Of a stretch of DNA of 64,000 nt, positions 35,901 through 47,500 are shown piece after piece. Below the pieces are notes generated by a model that ran no database searches, was not told where the DNA came from, and saw nothing but the letters and a program-made list of their open reading frames with translations. The position numbers and the translations under genes are program-made. Where the stretch lies: assembly GCA_024699855.1 (NCBI GenBank), contig JAMPIQ010000002.1:6882001-6946000 (forward strand), in the 5' to 3' direction. Numbering within the stretch: the first letter of the stretch is position 1; each line of letters opens with the position of its first letter. The stretch comes from Aphelenchoides besseyi. Taxonomy: Eukaryota; Nematoda; Chromadorea; Rhabditida; Aphelenchoididae.

Positions 35901-38900
35901 TAACAAGATCGAAACACGACAAGAATCCAAAATTAATTTGAGATCCTCATTGAACATAACCGGTTATCGTGGATGTACGACTCTCTTCCCTAAATCGGAA
36001 ATCCAACTACAACAATCGGCAAGTGACGGTGAGAAGAGAAAAGGGGCGGGTCCAACATATATTCATCAGCAATCTCGTCTGCTCATTGGTCGAAATCTGG
36101 TGCCGAGCACCGCAACAGCGACTTCCGCTCTGTGGTTTGAAATGAATCTCGTTCAAAGAGCCAATCTCTAATTATTGAAGTGCTATCAAACTTAGTTTTC
36201 AGAAGTTTCTTTCACAGTTACGGTGACCATGTCATCTCTAATCTTCGTTGAGTAATCAGCATCGCAGACAAAGACACCGACCGTCTAATCCCCACTTTGA
36301 ATGCGTGATCCAAAAGTGGATGAGTAAATAGAATCGCGAAGCCGAGATTCCCGACAAATTCCCGCTGCAGAAAACTTCTTGAACGCAAAGCGGCACTCAC
36401 TTTCAAGTCGCCGCAATTTGCGTAACGATCTTAGCCGATCAACTAGAATGTAAAGTTGTTCGTGATTTTATTTCCATTTTTGCCACGTTTCCCGACTTTA
36501 ACTCACAGTTTAGAGAACGCGGATCTCGGACTCAAACTCACGGACAGCCAACTCGTTGGTGTAGCTTGCTAGTCGCGTATTGTTTGCTCATCTGTGACTG
36601 TGGAAGACGCTTTTCAAATGCGCCGCCGTTAAAAACGTTTTGCGGCCATTTTCCTATTTCGAAATCAAAACCCGAATTGAACACACTTTCGAATTATAAG
36701 CCTGTTCACCGTAATCGACTTTCCGAATGCATCAGAATCGCAAAGCTCTTCGCGCCGAAAACAAAGCGATTTCGGTCACGTCAAGTTGCGGATAAGCCAA
36801 CGAACGATCATCTTCGGGCCTGTTGCTTCGACCTGTCCATCAATAACGCGGCTTCTCGACTTTCCGGTTTATTCTTCTTTCTACTCCGCAATTTTTGTTT
36901 GCTCTTTGGATTGACTCGTCTGGCTAAGCTCGTTCGTAAACGACGGCGTGCCATCAAAATCGAACAGTTTAGAGGCTAATGAATTGCTAATTGAATCGTG
37001 CAACAAACTGCGCTCCTTTCTAATGCACGATGCTTTTTACCACAGAACGGAGAAAAAAGTTTGAAGTATCGTTTCTGCATGCATGTTATGATTGAAAGAG
37101 GATCAAGTGGTTATATCGGGCGCGCCATGAGGTCGATGGACAAGTGGTTGTTGTAGAGAACAGAGTACGGCATGCCGATTTGTCCACTTACTTATAACCA
37201 AGTCGTCCATCCATGAGTTGGACACTGCTGAGACAAAGAAACAAAAATTCACAAACTTTTGCCGACACTCTTTGTTTTGAGTACACAATTGAAAGTGGTA
37301 AGAAGTTACCGAGTCAAGGGCCAACAAATGCACAATCGCACAGTTTTCAACATGATGCCAAATAGCAGCAGCTCCTAATTCGAACAACCAAATTTGTTTC
37401 CCCAAAAGTACAACGAGGAATAGTTGGATTTTCGTGGACAATCTCTGACCCGAATAAACGTGTTTCTTTTCACGCTAATGAGCAGACAATTTCTTTCGGT
37501 AATACGCCCTCAGGGCAAGAGGCAAATGGATTACCGTAACGGAAAGAACTGTTTTTGGCACAATCTCCGGTCTCGCGTTCATATCACGACCTCGACAGCC
37601 GTAAATGCCTTTTAACTCAAAATTAAAATCCGCTTCTCGTCATTTCCCGGAACCGTCAAAGCTTCTCAAATGCCTTCAGGCTGCCAATTTTGACGCATCT
37701 CCAAGTTTAATAAAAACAACGGAATCGGAGAGCAGTTGAAATGAAATTTCGGTTCGAAATTCTCAACTCGTTTTTCAAAATGGATCACAGAAATCTTCAA
37801 ACATCGAATATAAGACTCACTAAAACCCAATACTACTGATAACTCATCCAAAACACATGCAAACACCGGAAAACAGATTGAATGGACAAATGAAAAGCAC
37901 ATTAAAAAGCCGAATCACCGGCGATTAATCATTCGACGATTGAAAAGTCGAACCGATGGACTCGTTTCACGGTTACGGTCAATTGGATAGTCGGCGGAAA
38001 TGTAAAGAGCGAAAAGGTAAAACCAACTAAAAAAGTCGGCAATGAAAAGATCCAAAAATCTAATTGACAAATTCAGATTCTAATGGAAAACGGAAGCGAT
38101 TATTGTAGATTTTGCCCGATTGCGGAAATTACACGAGAATTGACTGGCAGAACGAAAATAACCGTAAGATCGATATGACCGGAAGTCTTGTCATGACCGT
38201 AAGTAAAAGTCAACTTCATTTTCTGCCCAACCAATTAGTTAATGAACTGCAAATGACTGCGTTTAACTCGAAGACATTGACCTTTTAGTTGCCAAATAGC
38301 TTCATCCACACCTGCACATGAACGTATTTCACCAAATATACACAATCAAAAATGTTGATGAAGACATTTTGTTTTTGAATGCAAACTTGTTGTTCTCATA
38401 CGGCGAGTTTTGTTACGAGAAACACATTTGTTTGCGTTATTAGAACCCAAATTGGACAAGGTCAATCACTTCGATACTCCAAAGCACGTAATTGACCGTT
38501 TAGGATCGTCACATCTTATGACCTTCAAGGCATTTCCGGTCCGAGAATGAAGGTGCGGCACTTGAAAATCCGTTGGTTTGCTTTCACCCCAGCTGTTGAT
38601 TAATTAAAACCCACGGTCTGGGAATTCTCAGCGTCAAATTCCTTCAATACTTTCGGCACTCGTTCCAATCAAACCAACGTTCTTAAGCAGCTACCGCCGA
38701 AAACGAGCGTTTGTTTGTATTACTCAAATGCCAAACATTTAGTCAAGGTTATCCAGTTGTTCGGGACTGATGCAAGGATATCCGCTTCTCATTCTTCGAC
38801 ACAAGTGTTCCTCGACAAGAATTGCGCGAAATCGTGGTCTAATTGGTTAAACAATACGTTAAAATCTACGCAGACAAAAAGTTGACAAACAAAAATGTAG

Positions 38901-39594
38901 AAAAAACTCGTTTGTATTAACAGATTGGCCAAATAAAGCAATTTATTAAATCGATTAAACTTCTTTGTCTTTTGGTTCTTCCACGATGAGTTTTGTGCTG
39001 TCCTCTCCACACGCTACTTACAGTTTACTATCTATATTCAATACGGAAATAAAACGATTGACACTTTTAAGTGCAAATCTCCATACGATCAGTTGCACTT
39101 GCAGCCAAGTTTAATGAAGTTGTTCGGATTCTGACCTCTAACTTTTTCACTTTGGCTTCTCATGATTAGATATGGAGCAGGTTAAGGTTGTTCATCAGCT
39201 GTTAGTTGAGCTTAATTCCTATTAATGTCGTCGTGGACGTCTTGCTAAAATACCGTTAGGATTTAATGAGCGATTAAGCACGTTAGATGGTTGGAAAGTA
39301 TTCGAACGTTCTTTCAACTTACACGATTACCAGTTGCTATGCACTTCAACCACTGATGGGTATTCAAAGTAAAATGACTGATCTTCATATTGTCATTATA
39401 ACTGCAAGAGCGAGATAGTGGTAATCCTAATCGTAGTTACAATCATTTCTTCTTGTCAATCAATAGAAACAAAGAACCCGGAAAACTTCGTTCACAATTT
39501 GTTCCTCTGGAACGATTTACTGCTCGACATTCGTTTCTCGTACTTTTCTGAATTACCAACATACTTTCTAGAGTTTTGAATTTCAATCTCAACC
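32942..39594. other. 6.6-kb gene-free region upstream of FoxA
   Basis: By far the longest gap in the window. It lies between the FoxA 5' end and the oppositely directed rmd-1 start. Open frames exist (minus 32960-33576, plus 34202-34531, plus 36566-36979, minus 37103-37441), but none has a domain, signal peptide with partner exons, or recognisable homology. The most reasonable reading is a cis-regulatory domain for the developmental regulator. An undetected non-coding RNA or a rapidly evolving gene cannot be excluded. Confidence 0.5.
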
Positions 39595-40537
39595 ATGTTT
39601 CGTCGAGTTGCTTCGTGTGCTGCGAAAATGGCTGTGGGTTTTAGTTCCGTTCAACTTGGAGCAGCAGGTGTCGCGTTAACGGACAAAGAATTGGGCAAGA
39701 AACCGGAATGGTACAAGAACTCGGTTCTTCGTCTCGAAAACTCAATTAAAGCAACATCAAAAAAGGGATTCATCGAAAGCGAAACGGTTTTGAACGAAGC
39801 CGAAGACGTTTTCCAACGGTTAGTTTTCCAGAAAGATGGTTTTTATTTGTATTCACATTCCAGTGTTGTCGATTTGAATAATCCCGAGATTCTTTGGCGA
39901 CTTGCTCGCACTTTGACCGAAAAGTCAGAGCTCGTTCAGAACCATTTGACGAAAGCAAAATTGTTGAACGATGCTGTGGACTTGGCTAAAAGAGCAATCG
40001 AAAGCGGCAAAAGCTCGGCTGGAGCACACAAATGGTACGCGATTGCTTTGGAACGTTTGATTCATGTTGACAAGAATGCGAAGAAGAATGCATCAACTCT
40101 GCACCAGAAGATTTGGGACAACTTGAAACGTGCCACCGAGTTGGATCCCAACGATCCGTACGCATGGCATTTGCTTGGTGAGCACAACAATTTTCGATTT
40201 TTAAATTGCTTTAGGTGTCGCTGCTTTTTACAAAAAGGACTGGAAAGATGCAGTTGGTTATTTGCAAAAAGCAGAATCGATTAAGGTTCGTATTTTCTAT
40301 CGGACTGTGGTTTATTCTGAGCTTTAGAAGGATTTTAGCGCTAGTAACCTCTTCTTCCTTGGAGAATCGCTGCGTCATGCTGGAAACAAAAACGAAGCGA
40401 TTGAAACGTTGAAGAACGCCCTCCGTTTGCCTGGCAAATACAAAGCCGACAACAAAGCCCGCAGTGACGCCAAACGTTCTCTATTGGTGCATTTGAAACA
40501 AAAGCCTGAGGATATTGAATTCAAGGACGATATCTGA
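39595..40537 (+). CDS. rmd-1: RMD-1-like regulator of microtubule dynamics (TPR protein)
   Basis: Soluble protein with TPR repeats; relatives RMD-1 and RMDN1/3 bind microtubules or mitochondria. Four exons joined at 39818/39864, about 40176/40216 and about 40286/40328, all in frame, give about 280 residues. Conserved family blocks are PEILWRLARTL, KWYAIALERL, LKRATELDPNDPYAWHLLG and the last TPR around LFFLGESLRHAGNKNEAI. The N-terminus MFRRVASCAAKMAVGFSSV is basic and could target mitochondria, like RMDN1. A polyadenylation signal AATAAA is at 40583-40588. It converges with the p32-like gene only 135 bp away. Confidence 0.88.
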
Positions 40538-40671
40538 TCGATTAAGTCAATGTGATTTAGGATTAGTTGCTATGAAAACGCAAATAAACAAACTTCTGTG
40601 AGGCTTCTTCCAATGGTCGAAAGGAAATTTATTAACCAATTAACGGCAACCCAATTTACTTATAAAGCAAA

Positions 40672-41987
40672 TCATTCTTCGAGTGTATCGATTGTCAAAA
40701 TATCTTTAATCTTCTTCAATGTAGTCACGTACAACTCGTGCTCACGATCGGTCGAAAAACTGACGAGTTTGCGACAAAAATCCCGAGTCAAACCCACTTC
40801 GTTGACTAAATAGTTTTGGTATCCTTGGATCAGCCTCTGCAAATTTACTGTCTATCACTTAATGAACATCCAAACACACATCATTGGTGTAACAAGACAA
40901 CGCCACATATGCCTTTCTTTTCACTTCCTCCGCATTCTTATCATCCTGAGAAGAACTCGTGGCAAAGAATTCTCTAATCAAAAAGTCGAAGTTATTGGAA
41001 TCGACAGTGATATCCAGAATCTAAAGCGAATTAAGTTTGGATATCAAAACCGTGACATACGAAAAAAAGACGACCAATAGCATTTGATATTTCGATCGAT
41101 AAAGTTGGCAGTGAAATTGGATCTAAATAGATTCGTTCAACCGATCAAACTTTAAATGAAAACTTACATCCGCTTCCATTTGGCTGTACAAGTGTGTTGT
41201 TGATGGTAAACGAGATCTTAACGCTTGTCGAGTTTTTGATCGTCTTCCTCAGAACAACATCCGATTGGTCTAACTCCAGAGCGTAACCATCGATTATACC
41301 ACCACAAGGGTTTCCGTTCTGTTGAACGTTTTGTTCGGCTCCGATTTCTTCGGCAAGTAAATTCACCAATTTCGCGGTGTTCTTAAACTTAAGAGCATTA
41401 AATTTTGAAACAAAACGTTTGTTACCGATAGTCTTATTCTGTTGCCATTTCTTTTTTCATTTTCCATATTGTTAGAATAGATCTCAGAAACCGGTTCTGC
41501 GTTCTTCTTTTTTTCCGATCCATTAGATTGTTTCTGCAGACTCTTTGTCCGATCTTTCTTGATCTGAAACGAAAGGAAAATACATTATTGGTCTAAGTTA
41601 ACTTACCTCGTTGACAATCATGATATCGTTGTCGTCATCCTCAGTGTGATTGGATAGTTTAGGAGACTGCCGCTTCAGTGCGCAGAGGTTCATGCGACCA
41701 CGACTAAACTTTGCAGGTGGAGAGTTCGATTCTTCATCGCTGGACGACAGGTTCGTCGGAGTTGTCATATGCGGAGCGCGAAGACGTGTATTGCTCGTCA
41801 TGGGACGTAAAGATAAACGAGCTGCATCGTTTGATGACTGTGGAGTTTGAGGGTCAAGAAATGCGCTACGAAGACTGATGGAGTTGTCCATTAACCGTCG
41901 CTGACGATGCAAAATTTCAAGATCACGTTCGGCTTCACGACGTATCTGTCTGCCGCTCTTCTGAGTCGACTTCATTTGCGACCGCAT
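40672..41987 (-). CDS. Divergent p32/C1QBP-like (MAM33 family) protein with disordered N-terminus
   Basis: Spliced minus-strand gene of about 330 residues. The first exon (about 41608-41987) encodes a basic helix (RQIRREAERDLEILHRQRRL) and then a Ser/Asp/Pro-rich tail. The second adds Lys/Asn-rich sequence. The C-terminal about 190 residues follow the MAM33 fold: AKLVNLLAEEIGAEQ, VKISFTINNTL, YPISLPTLSIEI, then the terminal helix pair VGLTRDFCRKLVSFST and HELYVTTLKKIKDIL. It lies 307 bp downstream of the true C1QBP gene on the same strand, indicating tandem duplication followed by divergence. Unlike its neighbour it has no evident mitochondrial presequence. The join of the N-terminal exon to the p32 part is in frame but needs transcript proof. 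Confidence 0.65.
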
Positions 41988-42294
41988 TCCCTCTAACAAA
42001 TCAGTCGAAAGGTATTTGGCCTCGTGCAAGAATTTTTTTAGGACGTATAACCAAGTGTTGATTAAGAACAGTCAAAGATACTTAACAAAAATAGTTTATT
42101 TATAATGAAAACTAAACAATTGCCGAGATTTTCACTTAGATCGATTGAGGCAAAACAAAATCGAATGTAACAAAATAACGAAAATTGGCTGTCAGATTCG
42201 GAGAAGACAACCAAAAGGAAAACGACTAAAAAACATTGGAAGAGTCTAACAATAACGAGCCTAATTGGTTGGATTGATGCTCATTGAATGGGTT

Positions 42295-43121
42295 TTAGTT
42301 TTTAGCAACAAAGTCCTTGATTTTTGCCAACAATCCAATATAACAATTGTGTTCAACATAAGTGGCCAAATCGGAGAGTTGTCGACAGAAATCTTGAGTG
42401 AAACCACGCTCTTCGAGATAACGTACAAAAAGAACTTCATGAAGACTTGGATCGATGTAACGTCCTGCAACACATGATAATATTCAAATAAAATGATTTT
42501 ATACCTGAAGATGAATAGACGGAATCCTCGACTTCTTCATTGCCGTCTTTGGTTGCTGGAGCCACGTAGAACTCATCGACACGAAAGTCGAATTGTCCAC
42601 TCTCATTCGTCTCAACCAATGACATACTGAAGCACAAACGTTCGTTTTGCTTCGTGATTTCGATGTTGAAAGGAGGCAATGCAATGGGCAACGGTGCTAA
42701 ATAAATCTCTTCGTTAGTATGATTGAAACAAATTACCACTATCGGCATCACTCTCGTCCTCTTCGACATCAACCGAATGATTGACGTTGAAAACCACGAG
42801 AATCTTTTCGTTTTGAAACGTTTTTGTTAATCGAACTTCTGCTTGATTGACTGTAATATTGAATCCGGGAATCGACGGTTGAACGGAACCACCGAGATTT
42901 TCTTTTTCCAAATTCTTCTCCGCTTGAATTTCGTTTTCGAGTGCGCCAATAAGTTCGTGATGAACAGACGATTGACCCAAAACTGAAGAGGTGTGCAAAG
43001 TCGAAACACCGAAACTCGGTTTCATGGTCTTCATCGCGAAAAGCATAGTCGGAGGTTTGGTTGAAACGGAGCGAACAATCGAACGGCCAGTCAACGAAGC
43101 GATTCGCGATAGAACGGTCAT
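42295..43121 (-). CDS. C1QBP: C1QBP / p32 / MAM33 mitochondrial matrix protein
   Basis: Homotrimeric acidic matrix protein needed for mitochondrial translation; C. elegans CRI-3 is the homolog. Three exons encode about 240 residues. The N-terminus MTVLSRIASLTGRSIVRSVS is a typical presequence. The mature domain has an EIQAEKNLEKE helix, the strand PGFNITVNQAEVRLTK, VVFNVNHSVDVEEDESDADS (the characteristic acidic loop), PFNIEITK, FRVDEFYV and the C-terminal helices LEERGFTQDFCRQLSDLATYVEHN. Length and order match the family. A frame open upstream to 43199 lacks presequence character, so 43121 is chosen. It lies 200 bp from Hikeshi. Confidence 0.93.
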
Positions 43122-43321
43122 TTTGCTGATTAGTCGATGAAGTCGATTAATGTAGCGATCTGAAACAACCAAAATGAACGTCAAATCGAAGTTTTTCAAA
43201 TATCAATCAGTCGATGCAACTGTTAAAGTCTTCAAATGAAATCGCAAAACAATCAATTTTTATTATAAACGTCAGAATAATTCGACCAATGTATAAAAAC
43301 TAGTAATTGGAAGTTAAAAGA

Positions 43322-44171
43322 TCACTGCAGATATCGCCAAAAATTCGGATTTGCGCGTAGTCGTTCGGAAAAACTTGTGAACCAATCGTTCACAGCTTTA
43401 GCGGGAATGAATTCGTTTGTAATCGTCGGATTCATTGGATTAGGCAGAGAAACAACTTTCGACCCGAGGTAGTTGATCAGATTTGTTGTCATCGTTTCAG
43501 CAAACCGATTCATTGTCGACTGAAAACCAGTATTAAGTGAACAAAGTGGAAGACAATCGCAATTACTTGATTAGATGTTGCCGTTCCTTCAGCTGCTACT
43601 TTCTGTTGAATGACGTCCAAAGGCTCCACAATCACGCCAACTATCACGCTGCCAATTGCAAAGTTTGCGGAAGCCGAAAAAATGTCGTCAGAAGCATTCG
43701 ATTTATGGTGTGCAAGCTATAAAAAAATCATTCGATTGTGCAGAATCTTTTCGTGTTACTTGAGCAATTTTGAACATCGCACTCGGTTTCACATTTGCAA
43801 TGAACCCCAAGTAATGCCAATCTGAGAGTCCCTGTTCATTAGGCAGCCGCACGTAAATCGAACCGCCGAAACCATCAGGAAACGGTTGAATACCTAAAAT
43901 ACAAGAATAAACATCGAAATCGTAAAGATAAGTACCGGTAAGAAAGACGCACAAATGATTCACAGAATCGGCATCAGGAATCTCGATAACAAACTCATTT
44001 TCACCCGTTTGTACAAAATTTGTTTGAATCTGAAATTTCGAAATTAAAAATATTGGGTTCTAGCGTCGTTGTCTGGAACATTCCGAGTTATATCATCGAC
44101 CTGATTCCGTCAAAAATACTTACCGCTCGACTCGCAACAATCAGACCAAAAATGCTCGGAGTATCAGTCAT
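43322..44171 (-). CDS. HIKESHI: Hikeshi (HSP70 nuclear import carrier)
   Basis: Carries HSP70 into the nucleus under heat stress in mammals. About five exons encode roughly 215 residues. The N-terminus MTDTPSIFGLIVASRA joins to IQTNFVQTGENEFVIEIPDADS and VNHLCVFLTG, then PFPDGFGGSIYVRLP (family 'PFPEGMGGSVYF'), LGFIANVKPSAMFKI (family 'LGFVTNGKPSAIFKI'), IGSVIVGVIVEPLD and the C-terminal FIPAKAVNDWFTSFSERLRANPNFW. Every junction keeps frame. It diverges from Rtf1 over a 416-bp shared upstream region (44172-44587), and is first in a compact minus-strand trio with the two p32 genes. Confidence 0.93.
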
Positions 44172-44587
44172 TACAAGGTGATTATGTGAAATCAAACAAA
44201 CGCCGCTTAACAAAGGCAGTTAGACAATCAAACGTCGTTAGGCGAACCAACGCCGAAGTTTGGAAACAGCTCATCACAACCATATCGATTTTGGCGTGAG
44301 CAACAGTCGACACAACCCCAAATTTCGTGAATGGCGACGCTTTGTGCCGTCTAGACGATTTGTTTGGTGTGTTAAAAGGGTGTGAAAACGCTTGAAACAC
44401 CTTTTATTTTTATCGTTTTCATTTTTCATCGAAGATTTTTTACTTTTGTCCAACACTTACGACTTTTCGTTTATTGTAGAGTTTTCAAGATTGTTATAAA
44501 AAGTTTGTCGTGAATTTACGGTTAATAAAGTAAGTTCTAATGTGAACATTGTTTTAGGGTTTAACCAGCTTTTCTGTTCATAAAACC
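44172..44587. promoter_or_regulatory. Divergent promoter region between Hikeshi and Rtf1
   Basis: 416 bp separate the two start codons, which point away from each other. The sequence is AT-rich toward the Rtf1 side. No sharp element could be assigned. The end near Rtf1 contains a possible leader intron (GTAAGTTCTAATG at about 44530, then TTTTAG just before AACCAGC). Confidence 0.45.
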
Positions 44588-47500
44588 ATGAGCGACTCAG
44601 ATTCGGACGTTGAAAAGGTTGGTTTTCTTTCATCTCATGTCTAGTTATTGTTCATCTATTTAAGGGCAACGATCAAAGTTCGTCCAAGCAAGGTCGTCCG
44701 CCAAAACGTGGTGCCGCTTCAAAGCCTGTGGTGTACTCCGGGTCATCTGATGAGTCTGAGGAAAAAGTGGCAATGAAGAAATCGAAACCCCGAGTCAAAA
44801 AGCCACGTAAAGAACGTAGTGAGGTTTGTAATTGGAATTTGCGTGTTAAGTCACAGGTCCTGTAAATTTTAGTCCCCATTTCCTAATGATCTATTCGAGG
44901 GAATTGAAAAAGAAAAGGTGAGCGGAATGAACGAGTTGGAGCGTGAAATGGTTGTGTACAAGCGAATGGAAGAAAACGAAATCAAGAAGCAACGGTAAGT
45001 AGCCGATTTCCATTCAAATTTTCAAATGTCGTTTTAGCGAAGAGATTCGTCAAAAGATGCTTAATAAGCAAGAAAGCTCAAAAGGAAAGAAGAAGGCTGG
45101 TAGTAAAAAAACCAAAAACGGTGGAAGCGATGATTCGAACGATGAGAAAAAAGTGTTTGCAAGTTCTTCGGAATCCGAAGGTGAGCTTTGAAACTGCCGT
45201 CATAATAATGAATTTACTGTTAAGGAGAAATACGTGAGCCGAAAGTTAACCCATCAAAAACAGAAGTTGAACAGGACGATGATCCGGATATGGACTATCA
45301 TCGGCCTTCGGAAGTACACGAGAAACGAAACAAAAAGAAGGCTATGGATGCTTTAATCTCTAAACGACGCGACAAGAAACAAGCAGAAGAAAAGAAGAAA
45401 GAACAATTGAAAAAAGACGATAATAAAGCGGTTGTCGACTTTGATGCAATATTTGGTGGTTCTGGACGACGATCGGCTTCATCGAGCGATTCCTCTCGCT
45501 CATCGTCACGTTCATCTAGCTTGAGTTCTCGTACTGCAACACCTGAACCCGAAACGAATGTGGAGGTTAATAACTAAAGTACGACATGAGTTTAAAGATC
45601 ATAGACGTTTAGGTTCACGATTTGTCCGATTTAAACAAATGCAAAATCTCTCGAACCGAATTGGCACGGTTTGTTCATTTGCCATTTTTTCAAAAGTTAG
45701 CTATCGGATGCTTTGTACGAGTTGGTATTGGAGCAAATAACGGAAAGAATGTCTATCGAGTAAGATTGTATGTATTTGATCCCTGTACCCATTGATCTTT
45801 TAAGATGGCTGAAATTGTAGACGTTGTGGAGACGGCTAAGGTCTACTCAGTTGAAAATACAAGGACAAACAAAGGGTTCAAACTGAAATATGGAAAAGAT
45901 CAGCGAGTCTATCGTCTGGAGTTTGTTTCAAACAGCGACTTTCTACCTAGCGAACATGTTCATTGGCTTCAGACAATGCGTTCAAGTGTATGTTTACCTT
46001 TTGCTTCTTATTTAAAAAATTTTTTTCAGGGCACAAAACTACCAACCATGGAGGAAGTAGAACGCAAACAGAAAGAAATAGCTTACTTTAACAACTACCA
46101 GTTGGCAAGCTCTGATATCGATTTTGTTGGTTTTTGGGTCTTAGAGTTATTCATTGGGGTTTGATTTTAGATGATCAAAGAGAAACAACGATTCCAAAAA
46201 ACTCCAACGAATTTTGCTATCGAAAAAAGTCGGTTGATGAAAGAAAAGGTTGGTTTGGAAACTCTTTATTCAAAAAATATAAATTGCGATTAAACGGGAG
46301 TATTGTTTTGGTATTAACTGAACTTGTTGTAAGCAAAATGCGAATAGATTTCACACCGTCTCGGTTTCACGACTCAATTCATTATTTGTTTGATAACGTT
46401 GGCCGGGAACCATTGTTGCATGACCGAGTTTTTGGGTCTTCGAACGCGCAGTTCCAACTTCCTCGCCTTTCCACGCTTTGAATTTAACAAACGATTCAAT
46501 TCCGTACAAAACGGTCAATGCAACACAAATAATCTAAAGATTAGAATCAATTTTCATGGAATGTGTGCAGTTCTTACCGCACACATAACCGCTGCACCAC
46601 GGCCGTCAGCATTCCAGCTCGCCGATAAGTGGACCATCAGCCAAACGGCAATAAAATAAGCCATCGTATTGAAACCATAAAACATCAACTCCTATAATAA
46701 AGATGTTTAAAGTGATTGTTCTACTTAACTAACCAATAGAACCAGTCCATTTCGCGTACGATCATCTTGTAAAGTTAGATGGGGAAAAACCACATAACCA
46801 ATTAAAAGCGCAACGGTAACAATTGTTGTTTCAAAAGTTATGTGCTCAGTCCAAGCCGAACTGGTCGCTTTGCGATCCGAACAAATGGACAGAATGAAGG
46901 CACCAAAGCCGAGAACCTAAATTGTGAGAGTTTATAATGAATTTTGTTGCAAACTCACCACTTCTGCTAATTTTAAAACTCCAGGCAAAGTCAACAAAAA
47001 CCGAGTGTTGATTTTGTCCCGTTGGCTATGGGGAATAAAATTAAGCTTATGATGCATATTGGTGAATGGCGACACTTTGCTCTGTGGTTTTTCACCTGTA
47101 CTATTTCGCTTCTTGCTCTTTTCATCGTCGGATTGGGTTGATGGAACCGTTGTGATTGTGTGCAACTGTCCAGCAACGTCGGGGGCAGTCGAATCGCTAA
47201 AATCAATTTCCATATGATCGATTTGATCAGAATCGGGATCTTTTGGTGGTTCTTCAACTCGTCCTACAGATAATTTTCGTCTTAGACCCAAAATTGGTGG
47301 GAAACGTGGCATTTCGATGCGAAAATATTAGAGTAGATGTACGTTTTGGCGGAATTGTACAGTTTGAATTAATCGTCGGATCATGAAACGCACGTCTGAT
47401 CAGTGCGCAACAGTATAATCCGTTGGGCGGGTAGATCAATCGAACAAGAACAAACGGTCGACTATGTTTGCAGCTGTTTGAGCTTTTTGTATTAAAACAA

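Noticed and set aside
36566..36979. 137-codon plus-strand frame with basic and hydrophobic stretches
   Set aside because: No known domain, no supporting exon structure, and composition typical of chance frames here.
46249..46293. Early stop of Rtf1 after the Plus3 domain, suggesting a truncated protein
   Set aside because: The missing conserved C-terminus is found at 49715-50299 with a fitting acceptor, so splicing over the nested gene explains it better.
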